From Bernardetia sp. MNP-M8 (GTDB taxonomy: Bacteria > Bacteroidota > Bacteroidia > Cytophagales > Bernardetiaceae), in contig NZ_CP147012.1 of NCBI RefSeq assembly GCF_037126285.1, positions 2,564,001 to 2,628,000 of the forward strand: DNA of 64,000 nt, in the 5' to 3' direction. Under the pieces are notes generated by a model. It had not been told where the DNA came from. It saw only the letters and a list, made by a program, of their open reading frames with translations, and made no database searches. The position numbers were made by a program, and so were the translations under genes. This document shows positions 1 through 8,057 of this stretch, piece after piece; position 1 is the first letter of the stretch, and each line of letters opens with the position of its first letter.

Positions 1-815
1 TCATTTGGAAAAACACTTCTGACCATTTCTTTTTCTTCTTCGGTCAAATCTGCAAATTCTTTCTCTTCTATTTCTTCAATAGTTGGAAGCACTTCTACAT
101 TTCCTAGTTTTCCTAAAGTATTTCCAGATAAAAAATTACTGTTTTTTATGGCATCAGGAAGCGCATCAACACCAATTCCTTTTGTAGATAATGGTTTGGC
201 TACCTCAAAAACAGCGTCTCCACTCGCTCTAGCATAATAATTTCCTCCCATACGAGCAACTAAATCTATAAGGTGTGGATCAATTTTTCCCTCTTTATCC
301 AAAACAGCTTTATTGATGTGCATTTTCTTTACTTCACAAATAATCAAATTTCCTGCGCCTCCTTCTGTTCCTGTTTCGATAATCTCTTTTACTACGCACT
401 CAAATTGTGCAGGAGATTCCAAAACACGAGGTGGAGCGATTGTATCAGATGCAATCGGTGTAAAGCCAGATTTAGTAAATTCGTTTACTCCTTTATCGTA
501 TTCTGTGCTTGAAAGCGACATCTGTTCTACCATCGCATACGAAACCATATTAATAACGACTTCTCCGACCTCTTTTACATTTTCTAAAGTATGTTTTATA
601 GTATTATCTCTCACTCTCCTAGCAGGGGAAAAAATAAGCGTAGGAGGATTTGCACCAAAGACATTAAAGAAACTAAAAGGAGAAAGATTGACATTTCCGT
701 CTTTGTCTATCGTACTGGCAAAGGCAATCGGACGAGGCGAAATTGCGCCCAAAAGTAAGCCGTGAAAAGCTGGAACAGGTAAATCAGAAGGAAGATAAGA
801 ATTGAAATCAGACAT
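1..815 (-). CDS. Flavin reductase family protein (partial, C-terminus outside window)
   Basis: I translated this from the minus strand: an ATG at 815-813 opens a frame that runs without a stop for 271 codons to the window edge, so the C-terminus is missing. The N-terminal half shows the FMN-binding split-barrel pattern of the flavin reductase (DIM6/NTAB) family, with ISPRPIAFAST followed by NLSPFSFFNVFGANPPTLIFSP. The product probably binds FMN and reduces flavin with NAD(P)H or uses it in an unknown redox reaction in the cytosol. The protein is longer than a minimal flavin reductase (about 160-200 residues) and carries an acidic Glu-rich C-terminal extension. It is the last gene before a structured repeat and tRNA-Phe, both also on the minus strand. 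The family call is firm; the exact substrate is unknown. Confidence 0.85.
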   Translation of the reverse strand, partial: MSDFNSYLPSDLPVPAFHGLLLGAISPRPIAFASTIDKDGNVNLSPFSFFNVFGANPPTLIFSPARRVRDNTIKHTLENVKEVGEVVINMVSYAMVEQMSLSSTEYDKGVNEFTKSGFTPIASDTIAPPRVLESPAQFECVVKEIIETGTEGGAGNLIICEVKKMHINKAVLDKEGKIDPHLIDLVARMGGNYYARASGDAVFEVAKPLSTKGIGVDALPDAIKNSNFLSGNTLGKLGNVEVLPTIEEIEEKEFADLTEEEKEMVRSVFPN

Positions 816-868
816 GAAAGAGTGATTAAGGGTAAATGATTAATGATAAATTTTCTGCTATTTTAAAT

Positions 869-951
869 CCTCGTTGACCACTTCATTTGAGTCTCAACGA
901 TGGTTATTTCTATTTCTTAACCGTCAACGAGACTTTGTCGTCGTTGAGGAT
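869..951. repeat. Structured dispersed repeat, A-B-A'-B' type, copy 1
   Basis: The segment contains four related blocks: CTCGTTGAC (870-878), CTCAACGA (893-900), GTCAACGAG (923-931) and TCGTTGAG (941-948). Block 1 is fully complementary to block 3, and block 2 to block 4, so the pairings interleave. A second copy with the same block order lies at 29460-29548 upstream of dxs. It is intergenic, just upstream of the flavin reductase start codon. Confidence 0.75.
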
Positions 952-987
952 AAAAAAATAAAGAACTTAATAATCTAAGACAACAAA

Positions 988-1025
988 AAAAACCCAAAAA
1001 AAGTTATTACTTAATTTGGGTTTTT
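988..1025 (-). terminator. Intrinsic terminator of tRNA-Phe
   Basis: An 11-bp perfect inverted repeat (AAAAACCCAAA / TTTGGGTTTTT) sits 7 nt past the tRNA-Phe 3' end. Read on the minus strand it ends in a T run, so it most likely ends the tRNA-Phe transcript. Confidence 0.75.
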
Positions 1026-1032
1026 ACTACGG

Positions 1033-1105
1033 TGGTGATGAGTGGGCTCGAACCACCGACACACGGATTTTCAGTCCGACGCTCTACCAGCTGAGCTACA
1101 TCACC
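1033..1105 (-). tRNA. tRNA-Phe (GAA)
   Basis: The minus strand folds into a canonical 73-nt tRNA. The acceptor stem is GGTGATG/CATCACC with discriminator A. The D arm contains GTAGCTCAGCTGGTAGAGC, the anticodon loop is CTGAAAA (anticodon GAA), and the T arm contains GGTTCGAGCCC. The CCA end is not encoded, because ACCG follows the acceptor stem. It is a single tRNA rather than part of a cluster, with its own promoter and terminator. Confidence 0.95.
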
Positions 1106-1224
1106 ATATTTATAAAATTGATTCTGATAAACCAATTACACTTTTGATAAACTTTTAGTTCAAAATTTCAAAACTTATTTAAAAATTTTTACTTTTTGAT
1201 GTTTTTGTTTCCCTTAGTGCGATG

Positions 1225-1254
1225 CAAAGGTACGTTCTTTTTCTTAATATCCAA
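1225..1254 (-). promoter_or_regulatory. Bacteroidota-type promoter for tRNA-Phe
   Basis: On the minus strand TTG (1254-1252), a 19-nt spacer and TACCTTTG (1232-1225) match the known Bacteroidota -33/-7 consensus TTG-N(17-23)-TAnnTTTG. The start point would be near 1218, giving a leader of about 110 nt before the mature tRNA 5' end at 1105. Confidence 0.7.
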
Positions 1255-1473
1255 ACACTATCCTAAAATTTTTTCAAAAAAAATAAACAAAAACTATCAA
1301 CACACTACTAAGCGATTGATTTTCAGAAAGATAGTTTGGGATAAATTTTTGAAATAGTTTGAAGTTTTTAGAAAATATATTGGGAGATTTGTTTTTTTGG
1401 TAACTGTTTTTTATTTTTTTTTGAGGAATGATTATAGAAACTGTAATTCCTTTCAAATCATTCAATAAAAAAT

Positions 1474-1497
1474 GCTTAGTATGGTAGTATACTAAGC
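1474..1497. terminator. Orphan terminator-like hairpin upstream of the ROCO gene
   Basis: A 9-bp perfect stem (GCTTAGTAT / ATACTAAGC) with a 6-nt loop is followed by GTTTTTTG on the plus strand and preceded by an A run, so it could work in both directions. No plus-strand gene ends here. It may therefore be the end of an unannotated transcript or a leader attenuator for the ROCO gene. Apart from this hairpin and the tRNA promoter, I see nothing convincing in 1106-1604. Confidence 0.5.
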
Positions 1498-1604
1498 GTT
1501 TTTTGATTAGGTTAATATTTTTTCTAAAAAACTTACTTTCATTGTTGAAAATAAAAGCTATCTTAAAAAGAAATATTTTTCCTAAAAAAACTTTGTTCTT
1601 TGTT

Positions 1605-4600
1605 ATGAGTAAAATTGCAGAAAGACTGATTGCTGAAAATTTAGAAACTAAAAACCTTTATTTGGATTTAGGTAATTGTGGTTTAGATGGAACAGAAGAT
1701 ATTTATGCTCCTCTATCAGAAGCAACCCATTTACGAACTCTAGTTTTTTCTAATGAGTGGGAAGAGTGGGATAAAGAGGAAAAGGTTTACGTGACAAAAA
1801 AAAGTAATAATAAAGAAAGAGGAAATAGAATATTATATATTCCAACTTCTTTGCCTTCTTGTATAGAAAAACTGATTATAAGAGGTAATTGGAATAAAAA
1901 ATATAGTTTCAAAAATATATCAGTTTTATCAGAGCTAAAAAACTTAACTACTTTAAGTCTTGATAGTAGTCAAATCAGTGATATATTTGTTTTATCAGAG
2001 TTAAAAAATCTTACTTCTTTAAGTATTAATAGTGATCAAATCAGTGATATATCTGTTTTGTTAGAGTTAAAAAACCTGACTAATTTAAGTATTAATAGTG
2101 ATCAAATCAGTGATATATCTGTTTTGTCAGAGTTAAAAAAACTGACTTCTTTAAATCTTAATAGTGATGAAATCAGTGATATATCCGTTTTATCAGAGTT
2201 AAAAAAACTGACTTCTTTAAATCTTAACAGTAGCCAAATTAGTAACATATCTGTTTTATCAGAGTTAAAAAAACTGACTGATTTAAGTCTTCATAGTAAT
2301 CAAATCAGTGATATATCTGTTTTGTCAGAGTTAAAAAACCTTATTGATTTAAGTCTTCATAGTAATCAAATCAGTGATATATCTGTTTTATCAGAACTAA
2401 ATAATCTGACTGATTTAAGTTTTTCTAGTCATCAAATAACTGATATATCCTTTTTATCCAAGCTAAATAATCTGACTAATTTAAGTATTAATAGTAGTCA
2501 AATCAGTGATATATCTGTTTTGTTAGAGTTAAAAAACCTGACATCTTTAAAACTTAATAGTCATCAAATCAGTGATATATCTGTTTTGTCAGAATTAAAA
2601 AACCTGACTGATTTAAGTCTTGACAGTCATCAAATCAATGATATATCTGTTTTGTCAGAATTAAAAAACCTGACTGATTTAAGTCTTGATAGTCATCAAA
2701 TCAATGATATATCTGTTTTGTCAGAGTTAAAAAACCTGACTGATTTAAGACTTGATAGTCATCAAATCAGTGATATATCTGTTTTGTCAGAATTAAAAAA
2801 CCTGACTGATTTAAGACTTGATAGTCATCAAATCAGTGATATATCTGTTTTGTCAGAGTTAAAAAACCTGACTGATTTAAGACTTGATAGTCATCAAATC
2901 AATGATATATCTGTTTTGTCAGAGTTAAAAAACCTGACTGATTTAAGTCTTTATAGCCATCAAATCAATGATATATCTGTTTTGTCAGAGTTAAAAAACC
3001 TGACTGATTTAAGTCTTTATAGCCATCAAATCAATGATATATCTGTTTTGTCAAAGTTAAAAAACCTAACTGATTTAAGTCTTTATAGCCATCAAATCAG
3101 TGATATATCTGTTTTGTCAAAGTTAAAAAACCTGACTGATTTAAGTCTTTATAGCCATCAAATCAGTGATATATCTGTTTTGTCAGAGTTAAAAAACCTG
3201 ACTGATTTAAGTATTAATAGTGATGAAATCAGTGATATATCCGTTTTATCAGAGTTAAAAAACCTAACTTCTTTAAGTATTAATAGTGAAAAAATCAGTG
3301 ATATATCCGTTTTATCAGAGTTAAAAAACCTAACTTCTTTAAGTATTTATAGTGATGGACTCAGTGATATATCCGTTTTATCAGAGTTAAAAAACCTAAC
3401 TTCTTTAAGTATTTATAGTGATGGACTCAGTGATATATCCGTATTATCAGAGCTGAAAAATCTGAATTTCTTAAGCCTTTTTAGTTATCAAATCAATGAT
3501 ATATCCATATTATCACAGCTAAGAAAACTAACATATTTAAGCATTATTTATGCTAATCAAATTAGTGATATATCTGTTTTATCAGAGTTAAAAAACCTGA
3601 CTGATTTAAGTCTTGATAATAGTCAAATTAGTGATATATCCGTTTTGTCAGAACTAAAAAAACTGACTGATTTAAGTCTTGATGATAGTCAAATTAGTGA
3701 TATATCCGTTTTGTCAGAACTAAAAAACTTAACATCTTTAAGTTTTGATAATAGTCAAATTAGTGATATATCCGTTTTATCAGAGCTAAAAAACCTGACT
3801 TCTTTAAGTATTTACAGCAATGAAATCAGTGATGTATCCGTTTTATCAGAGCTAAAAAACCTGACTTATTTAAGGATGTATAGTGATGAAATAAGTGATA
3901 TTTCAGTTTTGTCAGAGCTAAAAAATCTGACTTCTTTAAGTATTGATAGTAATGAAATAAGTGATATTTCAGTTTTGTCAGAGCTAAAAAACTTAACTAC
4001 TTTACGTCTTAATAGTAATGAAATCAGTAATATTTCAGTTTTGTCAGAGCTAAAAAACTTAACTACTTTACGTCTTAATAGTAATGAAATCAGTAATATT
4101 TCAGTTTTATCAAAGCTAAAAAACTTGACTGATTTAAGTCTTAATGATAGTCAAATCAGTGATATATCTGTCTTATCAGATCTAAAAAACCTGACTGATT
4201 TAAGTTTTAATGATAGTCAAATCAGTGATATATCTGTTTTACCAGAGCTAAAAAACCTGACTAGGGTAATGTGTGCAAATGGTAATTTAAAGGATGGAGA
4301 GCAAATAGAAAATTTATTGAAAAAAATAAATTTATATGAATTAAAACTCTATGGTAATCCTATAAACTATCTGCCTAAAAATTTACTAGGAGAGTCTGAG
4401 TTCTCTAACTGCTTAGAAGACTTGCGTAACTATTATAATAATCAAGATTTTGTACCTAATAATGAAATTAAGGTAGTTTTATTAGGTAATGGAATGGTAG
4501 GCAAAAGTACGTTACTCAAGCGTTTGTTAAAGCCTAATGAAGACTGGGAGGAGGTTAAAATTAAATTGAGTAAGCGTACAGAAGGAATTGAGATAGAAGA

Positions 4601-6902
4601 AATACTTTTTCAATTAAACGATGATACGAACCTAAGGTTAAACATTTGGGATTTCGGAGGACAAGAGGTATATCACGGAACACATCGTCTGTTTTTAGAT
4701 AAAGATGCTGTATATATTATTGTATGGGCATTAGAAACTGATGAACGAAAATATGAGATACGACAACCTTTACAGTATTGGTTAGACTATGTACAAGATT
4801 TATCCATAGATAGTCCTATTATTTTGGTCAATAGTCAATCTGATAAGAATAACGAAAATCACGAAGAACAAATTAGAGAGCAACAACAGATTAGTTGGAA
4901 TGAAAAATACAAACACAATGTAGTAAATCATTACCTACCTATTTCTGCTTATAAGAATACAGGTTTTGAAGAATTAAAAGGAGCAATAAAGAAAGCTATT
5001 GATGGCAAACTTAAAGATAATGTTCAAGCAAAAATTCCTAAAAATTGGGCTTCGATTCGTCAAATACTAAGAGAACGCAGACATGAAAATGAAATAACAC
5101 ACAAAGACTATCTTTTAGTATGTAAAGAATATGAAGTTTCAAATTCAGAAGCTAATACTATATTGACTTTTCTGTACCGTACTGGTTTTTTATATTATCA
5201 AAAACAACTATCTCAAAATATTATTCTTAATCAAAAGTGGGCAATAGAAGGAATTTATGAAGTCTTAAAACCTAAGAGTATTGCTTATTTTGCAAAGGGT
5301 AAAGTTTCACTCTTATCATTAACAGACTTTTGGACAGATAAAGGATATTCTCAAAAAGAAATAGATACTTTCATTGGTTTTATGATTAGTTCTGAAATTT
5401 GTTTTTGTCAAGAACAAGAAAATTATAAAGAACTGAGTAATCCCACATTTATAGTTCCTCATTATCTTTCTACACCTGAATACACCTACACTGATTGGAG
5501 TGATTCTTCTAGCCTTCACTTAATTTATAAACCACAATTTTTTCACAAAGGAATTGCAGAACGTTTTTTGTCTCGTTTAGGACGTTTGAGTACCAAACAA
5601 GTCGTATGGAAAGATGGTATGCGTATGGAAAGTAGTCAGTTCTTAGGCAAAGCACTTGTAAAGTTTGACAGAGATAAAAAAGAAGTGTACATTCGCACGA
5701 CAAGTCATAAATTATTGGATGCCATCATTAAGGAATTGGATAATATTTTAGATGAAAAAGTTCATACTACACCATCAGGAGATGTAACATTATTCTATTC
5801 TATTGATGGAAATGATTTTGTAAATAAAGATGATATTTTAAAATTATCCCGTTTAGGAGCATCTTTAGTAGATTCAAGAGAAGGAAATGAAATTGAAATA
5901 TCATTACTAAAAAATAAATATAACTTTGATGTCAAAATTATTTTAATGAGTAATACAGGAATGGGTAAAAGCACAATAGTCGAGCATTTATTAAAATCTG
6001 ATGAGAAATCAAAAAGTATTGAGAAAAAAATAGACCTCAAACTTGAAGAGATAGATAAAAAGCAAGAAGAAAGCACACTAAAGAAAGAAGCTGAAAATAA
6101 AATTAATCCTTCTCCTCCTCAAGATGATTCAGAAATAGGAAAGCAAAAGCAACTTATTGATAATCAAAACAATATTATTAGTAACATTGAAATTTGTATA
6201 CTTCATGAACAAGAAGTAATGAAAAATAGAGATTCAAGTGCAATAGATATGAAAAGAGCAGAAGAAGAAATCGAACTATATGAAGAGCTATTAGATAAAG
6301 CCAAAACAAAACTTCAAACCTTAGAAGAAAAACTACCTTTTTTACAAAATACAAATTCTACCGAAATGGAAATGCAAAATACACCTTTAAAAATTTTCAT
6401 CTCTTATTGTAGTAGAGACCGTGATTTGCGAGAAACATTTGTAGATTATCTAAAAATACAATTACCTAGCTGTACCAATAAATATGAAGTATGGACAGAT
6501 GAAGGAATAAATGTAGGAGAAGATTGGGATAAGCAAATTCAAAATGCTCTTAAAGAATCTAAAATTGCTATTTTATTAATTAGTACAGCTTTTTTAGGCT
6601 CTAAATATTGTATAGTAGATGAGTTTGAAAAAATGCTAATAAAAAGGAGAGAAGAAGGGTACATTATTGTACCTGTGTTAATTAGAGAGTGTCGGGCTTT
6701 TAAAAATGAAGAGTTGAAAAAGATGCAATTTTTCAAAACCTATAAAAGTGAGTATGATGTTACTAATGTAAATGAAAGAAATGATTTTATGCCTCTTGAA
6801 GAATTGGTAGATATTGCTAATCCTAGTGAAAGGCTATTGAATAAATACTTTATGAAACTTACTGATAAACTTGATGAAGTTGTAAATAAGGTTTATGAAT
6901 AA
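1605..6902 (+). CDS. Giant LRR-Roc-COR-TIR (ROCO) protein, 1765 aa
   Basis: Residues about 105-897 are about 36 tandem 22-residue leucine-rich repeats of the pattern ISVLSELKNLTDLSLDSHQI. A Roc GTPase domain follows: P-loop GNGMVGKS (961-968), G3 DFGGQE (1016-1021) and a non-standard G4 NSQSD (1076-1080) in place of NKxD. A COR-like region covers about 1145-1400. A second, degenerate P-loop (SNTGMGKST, 1449-1457) leads into a charged coiled coil. The C-terminus (from about 1594) is a TIR domain with FISYCSRDRDL and the S-x(4)-YC-x(3)-E motif; Glu1673 is the likely NADase residue. TIR domains of this kind cleave NAD+ in bacterial immunity, so a sensor-switch-effector role is an inference. I prefer the ATG at 1605 to a TTG at 1503: the extra 34 residues are Lys/Leu-rich with no family likeness. 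It is a single-gene unit with its own terminator. Confidence 0.9.
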   Translation: MSKIAERLIAENLETKNLYLDLGNCGLDGTEDIYAPLSEATHLRTLVFSNEWEEWDKEEKVYVTKKSNNKERGNRILYIPTSLPSCIEKLIIRGNWNKKYSFKNISVLSELKNLTTLSLDSSQISDIFVLSELKNLTSLSINSDQISDISVLLELKNLTNLSINSDQISDISVLSELKKLTSLNLNSDEISDISVLSELKKLTSLNLNSSQISNISVLSELKKLTDLSLHSNQISDISVLSELKNLIDLSLHSNQISDISVLSELNNLTDLSFSSHQITDISFLSKLNNLTNLSINSSQISDISVLLELKNLTSLKLNSHQISDISVLSELKNLTDLSLDSHQINDISVLSELKNLTDLSLDSHQINDISVLSELKNLTDLRLDSHQISDISVLSELKNLTDLRLDSHQISDISVLSELKNLTDLRLDSHQINDISVLSELKNLTDLSLYSHQINDISVLSELKNLTDLSLYSHQINDISVLSKLKNLTDLSLYSHQISDISVLSKLKNLTDLSLYSHQISDISVLSELKNLTDLSINSDEISDISVLSELKNLTSLSINSEKISDISVLSELKNLTSLSIYSDGLSDISVLSELKNLTSLSIYSDGLSDISVLSELKNLNFLSLFSYQINDISILSQLRKLTYLSIIYANQISDISVLSELKNLTDLSLDNSQISDISVLSELKKLTDLSLDDSQISDISVLSELKNLTSLSFDNSQISDISVLSELKNLTSLSIYSNEISDVSVLSELKNLTYLRMYSDEISDISVLSELKNLTSLSIDSNEISDISVLSELKNLTTLRLNSNEISNISVLSELKNLTTLRLNSNEISNISVLSKLKNLTDLSLNDSQISDISVLSDLKNLTDLSFNDSQISDISVLPELKNLTRVMCANGNLKDGEQIENLLKKINLYELKLYGNPINYLPKNLLGESEFSNCLEDLRNYYNNQDFVPNNEIKVVLLGNGMVGKSTLLKRLLKPNEDWEEVKIKLSKRTEGIEIEEILFQLNDDTNLRLNIWDFGGQEVYHGTHRLFLDKDAVYIIVWALETDERKYEIRQPLQYWLDYVQDLSIDSPIILVNSQSDKNNENHEEQIREQQQISWNEKYKHNVVNHYLPISAYKNTGFEELKGAIKKAIDGKLKDNVQAKIPKNWASIRQILRERRHENEITHKDYLLVCKEYEVSNSEANTILTFLYRTGFLYYQKQLSQNIILNQKWAIEGIYEVLKPKSIAYFAKGKVSLLSLTDFWTDKGYSQKEIDTFIGFMISSEICFCQEQENYKELSNPTFIVPHYLSTPEYTYTDWSDSSSLHLIYKPQFFHKGIAERFLSRLGRLSTKQVVWKDGMRMESSQFLGKALVKFDRDKKEVYIRTTSHKLLDAIIKELDNILDEKVHTTPSGDVTLFYSIDGNDFVNKDDILKLSRLGASLVDSREGNEIEISLLKNKYNFDVKIILMSNTGMGKSTIVEHLLKSDEKSKSIEKKIDLKLEEIDKKQEESTLKKEAENKINPSPPQDDSEIGKQKQLIDNQNNIISNIEICILHEQEVMKNRDSSAIDMKRAEEEIELYEELLDKAKTKLQTLEEKLPFLQNTNSTEMEMQNTPLKIFISYCSRDRDLRETFVDYLKIQLPSCTNKYEVWTDEGINVGEDWDKQIQNALKESKIAILLISTAFLGSKYCIVDEFEKMLIKRREEGYIIVPVLIRECRAFKNEELKKMQFFKTYKSEYDVTNVNERNDFMPLEELVDIANPSERLLNKYFMKLTDKLDEVVNKVYE
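1917..4295 (+). repeat. Tandem 66-bp coding repeat array (about 36 LRR units)
   Basis: This is the DNA of the LRR domain. Units are 66 bp, except one of 69 bp (unit 25, with one extra residue). Several neighbouring units are nearly identical in nucleotide sequence, for example units 11-19. That points to recent copy-number change or gene conversion rather than old divergence. It is a coding repeat, not a CRISPR array, because there are no unique spacers. Confidence 0.9.
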
Positions 6903-6906
6903 ACTT

Positions 6907-6938
6907 AAAAGGCTAGTAAAATTAATTACTAGCCTTTT
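6907..6938. terminator. Terminator of the ROCO gene, probably bidirectional
   Basis: A 13-bp perfect stem (AAAAGGCTAGTAA / TTACTAGCCTTTT) with a 6-nt loop starts 5 nt after the ROCO stop codon. It has T runs on both strands, so it can also stop minus-strand transcription coming from the tRNA-like units. Confidence 0.8.
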
Positions 6939-6973
6939 AGAATAAGCCTTTAATGCTATATAAACGTCGTTTG

Positions 6974-7103
6974 CTGTAGGAGAAGGACTCGAACCTTCAC
7001 GAAGTAGTTAGTCAAATAAATAGCAAAACTAATTATCTGATTTATCCCAAACCTTCACCCTTGAGACCGAAGGGCGTGGCTGCCAAAATTTCACCATCCT
7101 ACA
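6974..7103 (-). ncRNA. tRNA-like RNA unit, copy 1 (type II fold with giant variable arm)
   Basis: Read on the minus strand, the 130-nt unit has a 7-bp acceptor stem (TGTAGGA/TCCTACA), then TG, a Leu-type D arm (GTG-N13-CAC) and a 17-nt anticodon-like arm (CCCTT-CGGTCTC-AAGGG). A long extra arm of about 58 nt follows, then a proper T arm (GAAGG-TTCGAGT-CCTTC). The anticodon-position loop lacks U33, so no anticodon can be assigned. It differs from copy 2 by compensatory changes in three stems, which argues for selection on structure. It could be a deviant or degenerate tRNA-Leu/Ser, an allo-tRNA-like molecule or a different RNA. That it is a structured RNA is likely; its function is unknown. 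Confidence 0.6.
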
Positions 7104-7125
7104 TTTTCAGTTACCAGTAATCAGT

Positions 7126-7328
7126 TAATGAACAATTAAAAATTACGACCTGCTAAAGCAGCGAAGCTAATTACGAATTGAATTTCCTTATTGTTCAAAT
7201 AGTTACCAGTTAAATACGTGAAAGTAATCTTTTTTACCTTCTTCAAAAGAGAATTAAAAATTAAATGAATTGATAATTAGCAAAGTTAAACTCATAATTT
7301 TTAATTCGTAATCCGTAATTAATCTTAG
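7126..7328. repeat. Intergenic spacer with AATTACGAATTA-type degenerate repeats
   Basis: The spacer between the two tRNA-like units is non-coding and AT-rich. It holds variants of AATTAAAAATTACGA and CGAAGCTAATTACGAATT. Similar wording recurs at 7838-7960 and 30088-30115. The first bases after each tRNA-like unit (TTTTCAGTTACCAGT) are also duplicated, so the duplication extended past the RNA itself. Confidence 0.4.
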
Positions 7329-7458
7329 CTGTAGGAGAAGGACTCGAACCTTCACGAAGTAGTTAGTCAAATGATTATCAGAAATAGTCATTTAATTTAT
7401 CCCAAACCTTCACCCCTGAGACCGAGGGGCATGGCTGCCAAAATTTCATCACCCTACA
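7329..7458 (-). ncRNA. tRNA-like RNA unit, copy 2
   Basis: This unit has exactly the same length (130 nt) and layout as the copy 225 bp downstream in its transcript direction. The acceptor is TGTAGGG/TCCTACA, the D stem ATG/CAT (GTG/CAC in copy 1), the anticodon-like arm CCCCT-CGGTCTC-AGGGG (CCCTT/AAGGG in copy 1), and the T arm is identical. The tip of the variable arm pairs AAATGA/TCATTT, where copy 1 pairs ATAAAT/ATTTAT. All these differences keep base pairing. The loop CGGTCTC is identical in both. A promoter-like sequence lies about 110 nt upstream. Confidence 0.6.
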
Positions 7459-7568
7459 TTTTCAGTTACCAGTTATCAGTAAAACAGTTATCAGTTAATT
7501 TCAGAATGCGATTATCTTTGATAATTATTTTTTATGAAATTTGTAACGTTTTTCCCTTTCTGATGATA

Positions 7569-7599
7569 CAAAGTAAAGGAAAAGATTTTTTTGTTGCAA
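7569..7599 (-). promoter_or_regulatory. Putative promoter of the tRNA-like pair
   Basis: On the minus strand TTG (7599-7597), a 20-nt spacer and TTACTTTG (7576-7569) fit the Bacteroidota promoter with one mismatch in the -7 box (TT for TA). The start point would be near 7562, about 105 nt before the 5' end of tRNA-like copy 2. The arrangement is similar to that of tRNA-Phe. The remaining sequence up to bioB (7600-8057) shows only AT-rich degenerate repeats. Confidence 0.45.
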
Positions 7600-8057
7600 A
7601 TTTATCAATGAAATTAATTAAAGTTTATGTATTTCGTAATTATATATTTCAATCTTTAGAGATTTCGTAATTTGACTTATAGATTTTGCTGTTTTTTTGT
7701 AAAATTTTTAATGAGGAATAAATAGCTTCTTTTCTTGCCTTATTTTATGCTGTTTTGTGAGCTTTTCTCATTGGTTTTGGAATAGAAAGAAAGATTAGAA
7801 AATTGTTTTTTCTATTTTTGTGTAAATTGAGAAACAATTACGAACTGAAAGACGACGAAGTCAATTATGAATTATGAAATAATCAGCGTAGCTAATTAAA
7901 AATTACGATTTATCAAAGCAGTTGAGACAACCAATAGCTTTGTGAAGTCAATTATGATTTATTATCGATAGTTTGTGATTTATAAAAAAATAATTTATTG
8001 GTTTTCATTTCTCATACTATAAAATTTAAAAAATCATTCATATAAAAATACACGCAA

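Noticed and set aside
1274-1465. Minus-strand open frame of 63 codons
   Set aside because: Low-complexity Lys/Ile/Phe translation of AT-rich intergenic DNA, with no ribosome binding site and overlap with the tRNA-Phe promoter region.
1503-1604. TTG start giving the ROCO protein 34 extra residues
   Set aside because: The extra part lies right on the terminator hairpin and is basic and hydrophobic without family likeness; the ATG at 1605 begins a sensible N-terminus.
1917-4295. Regular tandem repeat that could be mistaken for a CRISPR array
   Set aside because: The 66-bp units have no unique spacers and translate in frame as leucine-rich repeats of one protein.
1033-6902. Genomic island integrated at tRNA-Phe
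   Set aside because: The ROCO gene lies on the 5' side of the tRNA, there is no integrase, and I see no duplicate of the tRNA 3' end.
6974-7103. Calling the tRNA-like unit a plain tRNA-Leu
   Set aside because: The D and T arms fit, but the anticodon loop has G at position 33 and the variable arm is about 58 nt, so no anticodon can be assigned with honesty.
7371-7670. Plus-strand open frame of 99 codons
   Set aside because: It runs antisense through a tRNA-like unit and its promoter region, and the translation resembles no protein.
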